Source of the DNA: CAG-390 sp045544735
Lineage (GTDB): Bacteria; Bacillota; Clostridia; Oscillospirales; CAG-272
DNA: 8,624 nucleotides
Direction of reading: 5' to 3'
NCBI GenBank assembly: GCA_045544735.1
Contig: JAZPZM010000085.1
Coordinates: forward strand, 1-8,624
Shown: in pieces, positions 5,591 through 8,624 of the stretch
Position numbering within the stretch: position 1 is the first letter of the stretch
Layout of the letters: the number at the start of each line of letters is the position of its first letter
Made by a program: the position numbers and the translations under genes
Notes under the pieces: generated by a model
Told to the model about the DNA's origin: nothing
Seen by the model: only the letters and a program-made list of their open reading frames with translations
Database searches by the model: none

Positions 5591-6255
5591 TCCTTATAAC
5601 GGGCGACACGCACGGAGACAAGAGCCGTTTTTGTGACGAAAGGCTTGCCGAATTGACCGCAAACGATTACTTTATCGTTTGCGGTGATTTTGGATATATT
5701 TTCAGAAACAACGAGGAAGAAAAGCTCTTTCTTGACAGCTTGGAAAGCCTGCCGTACACGGTGCTGTTCGTGGATGGAAATCACGAAAATTTTGATGCGA
5801 TATACTCCTATCCCACGGCGGAATGGCACGGCGGCAGGGTGCATAATATTCGCAAAAACGTGCTTCATCTTATGAGGGGAGAGGTTTTTGACATAGAAGG
5901 GAAAACCTTTTTCACCATGGGCGGAGCGTACAGTATTGATAAATATATGCGCCGTGAGGGGTATTCGTGGTGGCGGCAGGAAGTGCCGAGCAACGATGAG
6001 TACGCTAATGCGACCAAGAATTTGCAGGCTCACAGCTTCTCCCTGGATTACGTGTTGACGCACACTCTCCCGCGCGAAATGATACTGCGCCTCGGTAAGT
6101 ATCCCGACGTGCACGATGCGGAGCTTACGGGATTTTTGGAGTGGGTGATGTATGAAACGCGCTTTCGGCATTGGTTCTGCGGTCATTGGCACGAGGACCG
6201 CGAGTTGACGGAAAAATTCACCGTTTTATATTTTGATACAATAAGAATAGATTAA
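5587..6255 (+). CDS. Calcineurin-like metallophosphoesterase
   Basis: A 222-residue protein with all the metal-binding motifs of the calcineurin-like fold, in order: GDTHGD (D7, H9), GDFG (D34), GNHE (N65, H66), a TH pair (H159) and GHWH (H200, H202). Two divalent metal ions would be held at these residues to hydrolyse a phosphoester. The substrate is not evident. The centre contains GGAYSIDKYMRREGYSWW, an insert I recall from a group of Clostridia phosphoesterases. No signal peptide, so cytosolic. It is translationally coupled to the membrane protein upstream and followed at once by a strong terminator, making it the last gene of its transcript. Confidence 0.93.
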   Translation: MILITGDTHGDKSRFCDERLAELTANDYFIVCGDFGYIFRNNEEEKLFLDSLESLPYTVLFVDGNHENFDAIYSYPTAEWHGGRVHNIRKNVLHLMRGEVFDIEGKTFFTMGGAYSIDKYMRREGYSWWRQEVPSNDEYANATKNLQAHSFSLDYVLTHTLPREMILRLGKYPDVHDAELTGFLEWVMYETRFRHWFCGHWHEDRELTEKFTVLYFDTIRID

Positions 6256-6295
6256 GCCTTGATTTGTCGATTCCAGTTAGCAATCAAGGCTTTTT
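6254..6295 (+). terminator. Strong terminator after the phosphoesterase
   Basis: An 11-bp perfect stem, AAGCCTTGATT (6254-6264) with AATCAAGGCTT (6282-6292), has a 17-nt loop and ends in TTTTT (6291-6295). The left arm overlaps the TAA stop codon. Confidence 0.92.
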
Positions 6296-6347
6296 CGTGT
6301 TATCGCGGATATTTATTTGCGCTATATTAAATAAGGAAGATAAAAAA

Positions 6348-6377
6348 GCCGCGAATGCTCAAATATGCAAAAGCGGC
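6348..6377 (-). terminator. Hairpin with T tract on the minus strand
   Basis: GCCGC (6348-6352) and GCGGC (6373-6377) pair across a 20-nt loop. On the minus strand the stem is followed by six T (plus-strand A 6342-6347). No minus-strand gene upstream of it was found, so it may only insulate against antisense transcription, or mark a lost gene. Confidence 0.4.
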
Positions 6378-6392
6378 GCTTCTGTTTGTTTT

Positions 6393-6407
6393 TCAACCAT
6401 TGGTTGA
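6393..6407. promoter_or_regulatory. 15-bp palindrome upstream of the lipoprotein promoter
   Basis: TCAACCA-T-TGGTTGA is a perfect 7-bp inverted repeat with one central base, ending 15 bp before the -35 box. The location suits an activator site. No regulator gene is adjacent. Confidence 0.4.
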
Positions 6408-6422
6408 TAAATGCTTTCCATA

Positions 6423-6451
6423 TTGAAAAGGGCGGTGGCTTATGCTATAAT
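6423..6451 (+). promoter_or_regulatory. Extended -10 promoter of the lipoprotein cassette
   Basis: TTGAAA (6423-6428) and TATAAT (6446-6451) are 17 nt apart, with a TG one base upstream of the -10 (TGCTATAAT). It would drive the lipoprotein gene and the four small genes behind it. Confidence 0.85.
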
Positions 6452-6481
6452 TGATTTAGCGAAATATGACGGAGGAGAAGG

Positions 6482-7267
6482 ATGAAACGTTCGGTCAGAA
6501 TAATTGCTCTGCTTTTGAGTGTTGTGATGCTTGCTTTGGCGCTCTTGTCGTGCACTAACGACGATGGCGCAAATCAAGGTAGCAACACAAATAACAATAA
6601 GGAGGAAACGGATATGTATTTGACAGAAAGACAAATTTCAATTTTAAATGAAAACGGATTACCTACCGATTATAACCAACTTACAGATACACAAAAAAAT
6701 GATATAGCCGCAATAGAAGCAATGCTTGTACATCTTGAGAATACTTACAATGTAAAAGCGGAATACGTTAGTTTTCTTCAGGGATCATCAATAAATGATG
6801 AAACCTTAACCGCTTCGGTGAACGGTAAAAAGGTTACCGTTACACGCACTTATAGTGGTGGCAAATTTGTTTATGATGACGATTATGACGAAGTAAACAT
6901 AACAGAGAAATATGAAATTGCATTAAAAGAATATTTTGAAAAAAAGGGAATATTTGTTAAGGCTTTTGCACAGGTAAGCAACGTTAAAGCTGACGGTGAA
7001 TTATTATCAAGAGTTGAGTCATCAAACTTTATTTTTGTTCCGTTACAAGCTTCTAAAAACGAATATAACGCATTTGTAAATGAGTACGCACAATGGTATG
7101 CAAAGCAACTTAACGGTGTTTTCAACGAAACAAGATTTTATTTTGTAAATCCAAAGGATATTTTGGACTATGGCAAGGAAAATTATGAGGATTGCGTTGC
7201 TGAGATTTCAAAAGAGCATAGAGTAAAGTGTGTTATTTCCGCTCAAGGAAAAATTACTGTAAGTTAA
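6482..7267 (+). CDS. Putative lipoprotein with acidic, Asn/Glu-rich mature domain
   Basis: A 261-residue protein; ATG 6482 follows GGAGGAG closely. Residues 1-24 are a lipoprotein signal (basic MKRSVR, a Leu/Val-rich core, then LLSC), so Cys24 would be lipidated and the rest lie outside the membrane. After a low-complexity linker (Asn-rich, about 25-40) the domain starts at Met45 with MYLTERQISILNENGLP and DYNQLTDTQ. It continues with VTRTYSGGKFVYDDDY and ends CVISAQGKITVS. The function is not recognised; I have a vague memory of similar domains in short hypothetical Clostridia proteins. Oddly, Met45 has its own perfect AAGGAGG (6599-6605), so an unlipidated cytosolic form may also be made. 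The DNA after Met45 is visibly more AT-rich than the signal part, suggesting a signal fused onto an older gene. Confidence 0.8.
   Translation: MKRSVRIIALLLSVVMLALALLSCTNDDGANQGSNTNNNKEETDMYLTERQISILNENGLPTDYNQLTDTQKNDIAAIEAMLVHLENTYNVKAEYVSFLQGSSINDETLTASVNGKKVTVTRTYSGGKFVYDDDYDEVNITEKYEIALKEYFEKKGIFVKAFAQVSNVKADGELLSRVESSNFIFVPLQASKNEYNAFVNEYAQWYAKQLNGVFNETRFYFVNPKDILDYGKENYEDCVAEISKEHRVKCVISAQGKITVS
6599..6605 (+). promoter_or_regulatory. Internal consensus ribosome binding site
   Basis: AAGGAGG lies 8 nt before an in-frame ATG at 6614 (Met45 of the lipoprotein). It is a better match than most gene starts in this window and would allow a second, 217-residue product without the signal peptide. 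Confidence 0.7.
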
Positions 7268-7279
7268 AGAGGTGTGAAA

Positions 7280-7567
7280 ATGGCATTTACTGATACCGAG
7301 CTTATGATGTTGGAACAAATGACGTATGTTGGTGGTGACGCTTGCAAATTAGCCGGTGTTAAGGCTGCGCAGGTTGAGGGCGAAACCATAGGTGAACGTC
7401 TATCGGTTTTTGATGAAGAAGCACTGAGAGAACTTGAAAAATCAGGCGAAGAGGGTCAACAATGGGCGGCTATCATTAGATATTTTCAAGCCGATGAGGA
7501 GCTTTCATCGTTAAAACAGGGCGAAACCTTCAGGGATGAAAATAATAAAATATTAGCCACAACTTAA
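7280..7567 (+). CDS. Small helical hypothetical protein (95 aa)
   Basis: Function not recognised. The ATG at 7280 is preferred to an in-frame GTG at 7274 because AGAGG (7268-7272) is 7 nt before the ATG. The protein opens MAFTDTELMMLEQMTYV and then is rich in Ala, Glu, Leu (FDEEALRELEKSGEEGQQW), so mostly helical, acidic and soluble. It starts 12 nt after the lipoprotein stop and ends 5 nt before the next gene, so it is part of the same operon. Confidence 0.75.
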   Translation: MAFTDTELMMLEQMTYVGGDACKLAGVKAAQVEGETIGERLSVFDEEALRELEKSGEEGQQWAAIIRYFQADEELSSLKQGETFRDENNKILATT

Positions 7568-7572
7568 ATAAG

Positions 7573-7821
7573 ATGGGTGAACCTATTACAGAGTTACACG
7601 GAGTTTTGCGTTTGAGTTTCAAGAACAGAAAAGCTCAAATTGCAAAAACGACGGTCGATTTTGACGAACCTTTTATGGGAGTATTGAACCCGGATGAGGC
7701 GCGTCTTGTTCACTTTGGCATTCCAGTTAAAGGATTATCCGATAATGAGGAGTTTGCTGTGTCAAATGTTACAGGAAGCTTCGAGGATGTTCGAGTAACA
7801 TATAACGAAGGAGACAGTTAA
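7573..7821 (+). CDS. Small hypothetical protein (82 aa)
   Basis: Function not recognised. It opens MGEPITELHGVLRLSFKN, contains DFDEPFMGVLNPDEARLVHFG and ends VRVTYNEGDS; the alternation of hydrophobic and polar residues suggests a beta-rich soluble fold. No clear ribosome binding site precedes the ATG, and it lies 5 nt after the previous stop, so it is probably translated by reinitiation. Its stop touches the next ATG. Confidence 0.7.
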   Translation: MGEPITELHGVLRLSFKNRKAQIAKTTVDFDEPFMGVLNPDEARLVHFGIPVKGLSDNEEFAVSNVTGSFEDVRVTYNEGDS

Positions 7822-8130
7822 ATGAGAAAAAAGGATATGGACAAATGCACGCAGATAACAGAGGGAAAAGTTGTTGAGATCAAAAAAAGAGGTCATGATT
7901 TTCCTACAATTGTTACAGTGGAGTATGAGATTTCTGGTATATCTTATCAGATTAGCGAAAGTAAGAAATACAGTAACGAGACGGTTAAGTTAGGTTTTTT
8001 GCCAATTGGGCAAAAGAAGATCCCCAAACTCGGAAGCATTGTGGTGGGCGATACAGTCAGCGTTTCATACAATCCAATGTCTCCTGACATGGCATACCTT
8101 ACTCACAATGTGGGCAAAATTAATGTTTAA
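7822..8130 (+). CDS. DUF3592-like small protein
   Basis: A 102-residue protein; ATG abuts the previous stop, with AAGGAG (7808-7813) 8 nt upstream inside the preceding gene. The pattern GKVVEIKKRGHDFPTIVTVE, then YEISGISYQI and GDTVSVSYNPMSPDMAYL, fits the DUF3592 family: a beta-barrel-like module with G-V at the start and a V-YNP-P near the end. Many family members carry flanking membrane helices, but none is visible here. The family has no well-defined function, and the match is from memory. Confidence 0.75.
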   Translation: MRKKDMDKCTQITEGKVVEIKKRGHDFPTIVTVEYEISGISYQISESKKYSNETVKLGFLPIGQKKIPKLGSIVVGDTVSVSYNPMSPDMAYLTHNVGKINV

Positions 8131-8146
8131 CGTATAAGGTGATTTA

Positions 8147-8545
8147 ATGCCAATTCAAATAGTACGAAACGATATTACCACAATTAAATGCGATGCTATA
8201 GTTAACGCCGCCAACTCCACTCTTCTTGGGGGTGGCGGCGTTGATGGTGCTATTCACAAAGCTGCGGGTAAGAGGTTGCTTTTGGAATGTATGACGCTTG
8301 GCGGCTGCAAGGTTGGTCAGGCGAAGGTCACAAAAGGATACAAATTGCCTTGTAAGTATATTATTCATACGGTTGGCCCTAAATGGAAGGGCGGAGACAA
8401 AGGCGAGGAAGAGCTTTTGCGCTTCTGTTTGGTTTTTATTTTACGCCGCGAGGGCTTTTTCGCGCTTGGAGTTGATAAAGTACAGCCCAAGGTCGATGCT
8501 TACGACGATCAAATTGATAAAGTAAAGCGCCGTAACGTAATTTAA
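8147..8545 (+). CDS. Macro-domain (ADP-ribose-binding) protein, truncated and fused to antisense sequence
   Basis: The ATG at 8147 has AAGGTGA (8135-8141) upstream. Residues 1-91 are an excellent macro domain: IVRNDITTIKCDAIVNAANS, then LLGGGGVDGAIHKAAG, GGCKVGQAKVTKGY and YIIHTVGPKW. This family binds ADP-ribose and often removes it from proteins or from O-acetyl-ADP-ribose. After GEEELL (about 8419-8428) the match stops. The remaining ~41 residues are merely the antisense of the PQ-loop gene, whose stop codon is at 8443-8441. The usual C-terminal half, with the S-GIYG-P loop needed to hold the ligand, is missing. The protein is thus about half the normal 150-175 residues of real homology and probably not functional. 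The break marks the join between two unrelated pieces of DNA. Confidence 0.85.
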   Translation: MPIQIVRNDITTIKCDAIVNAANSTLLGGGGVDGAIHKAAGKRLLLECMTLGGCKVGQAKVTKGYKLPCKYIIHTVGPKWKGGDKGEEELLRFCLVFILRREGFFALGVDKVQPKVDAYDDQIDKVKRRNVI

Positions 8546-8624
8546 TTGATGATTCACGATCTTGCCGATAATTCCCGAAATATATCCGATTATGATGGCA
8601 ATGATAAAGACGACGCTTTTGCCT
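8441..8624 (-). CDS. PQ-loop/SemiSWEET-like membrane protein, 3' part (5' end at window start)
   Basis: The minus-strand stop TAA is at 8443-8441 and the frame runs off the window end. Bases 8484-8624 repeat 1-141, so only 8441-8483 are new: they add the last residues LYFINSKREKALAA to the gene that starts at 230. It converges on the truncated macro-domain gene. Confidence 0.75.
   Translation of the reverse strand, partial: GKSVVFIIAIIIGYISGIIGKIVNHQLNYVTALYFINLIVVSIDLGLYFINSKREKALAA
8484..8624. repeat. 141-bp terminal direct repeat, right copy
   Basis: Exact copy of 1-141; see the left copy. Counting this overlap once, the sequence forms an 8,483-bp circle. Confidence 0.95.

Noticed and set aside
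5449..6192. Long minus-strand open frame (247 codons)
   Set aside because: It is the shadow of the phosphoesterase gene, whose metal motifs are all present on the plus strand; the minus frame has no domain or ribosome binding site.
8298..8525. 75-codon plus-strand frame over the macro gene
   Set aside because: Out-of-frame shadow of the macro domain and of the junction sequence.
1..8624. CRISPR array, tRNA, rRNA, insertion sequence or replication origin
   Set aside because: No regularly spaced repeats, cloverleaf, transposase or initiator protein was seen on reading both strands; the only long repeats are the 141-bp terminal overlap and the 38-bp pair.

Overview
The window looks like Bacillota DNA, most likely an uncultured gut- or rumen-type Clostridia. 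The grounds are strong AGGAGG-type ribosome binding sites, several near-consensus TTGACA-17-TATAAT promoters, T-tailed hairpin terminators and the gene families present. No taxonomic marker is present, so this is inference. The first 141 bases (1-141) recur exactly as the last 141 (8484-8624), so the sequence closes on itself as an 8,483-bp circle. One gene, a small PQ-loop/SemiSWEET-like membrane protein on the minus strand, is cut by the window ends and is a complete 90-codon gene when read across the closure. No replication, partition, integrase or transposase gene is visible, so the circle is not obviously a plasmid or phage. It could be an excision circle, a tandem duplication collapsed by assembly, or an assembly loop.

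Layout. (1) 1-1250: the PQ-loop gene and a divergent LysR-family regulator share overlapping promoters and a T-N11-A operator-like palindrome. (2) 1273-2285: an XRE-type DNA-binding protein with C-terminal membrane helices, whose reading frame is broken at an A6 tract, followed by a poorly understood stretch with one possible small gene and a strong terminator. (3) 2279-4147: an AT-rich island bounded by two identical 38-bp direct repeats. It holds a two-gene operon, a TIR-domain protein with an uncharacterised C-terminal sensor-like domain overlapping (ATGA) a small cupin. This is the best candidate for a new (defence- or signalling-like) system. (4) 4152-6295: two tandem paralogous membrane proteins, the second overlapping (ATGA) a calcineurin-like metallophosphoesterase, closed by a strong terminator. 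(5) 6348-8428: a promoter and a tightly packed plus-strand cassette of a lipoprotein with an internal ribosome binding site, two small unknown proteins, a DUF3592-like protein and a macro-domain (ADP-ribose-binding) protein. The last loses its C-terminal half where the sequence switches to the antisense of the PQ-loop gene.

Functional links. The TIR domain (potential NAD cleavage) and the macro domain (ADP-ribose recognition or hydrolysis) belong to the same chemistry but lie in separate transcription units about 4.3 kb apart, so a joint role is speculative. The LysR/PQ-loop pair, the TIR/cupin pair and the membrane protein/phosphoesterase pair are each supported by divergent promoters or overlapping stop/start codons. 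No tRNA, rRNA, CRISPR array or insertion sequence was recognised.
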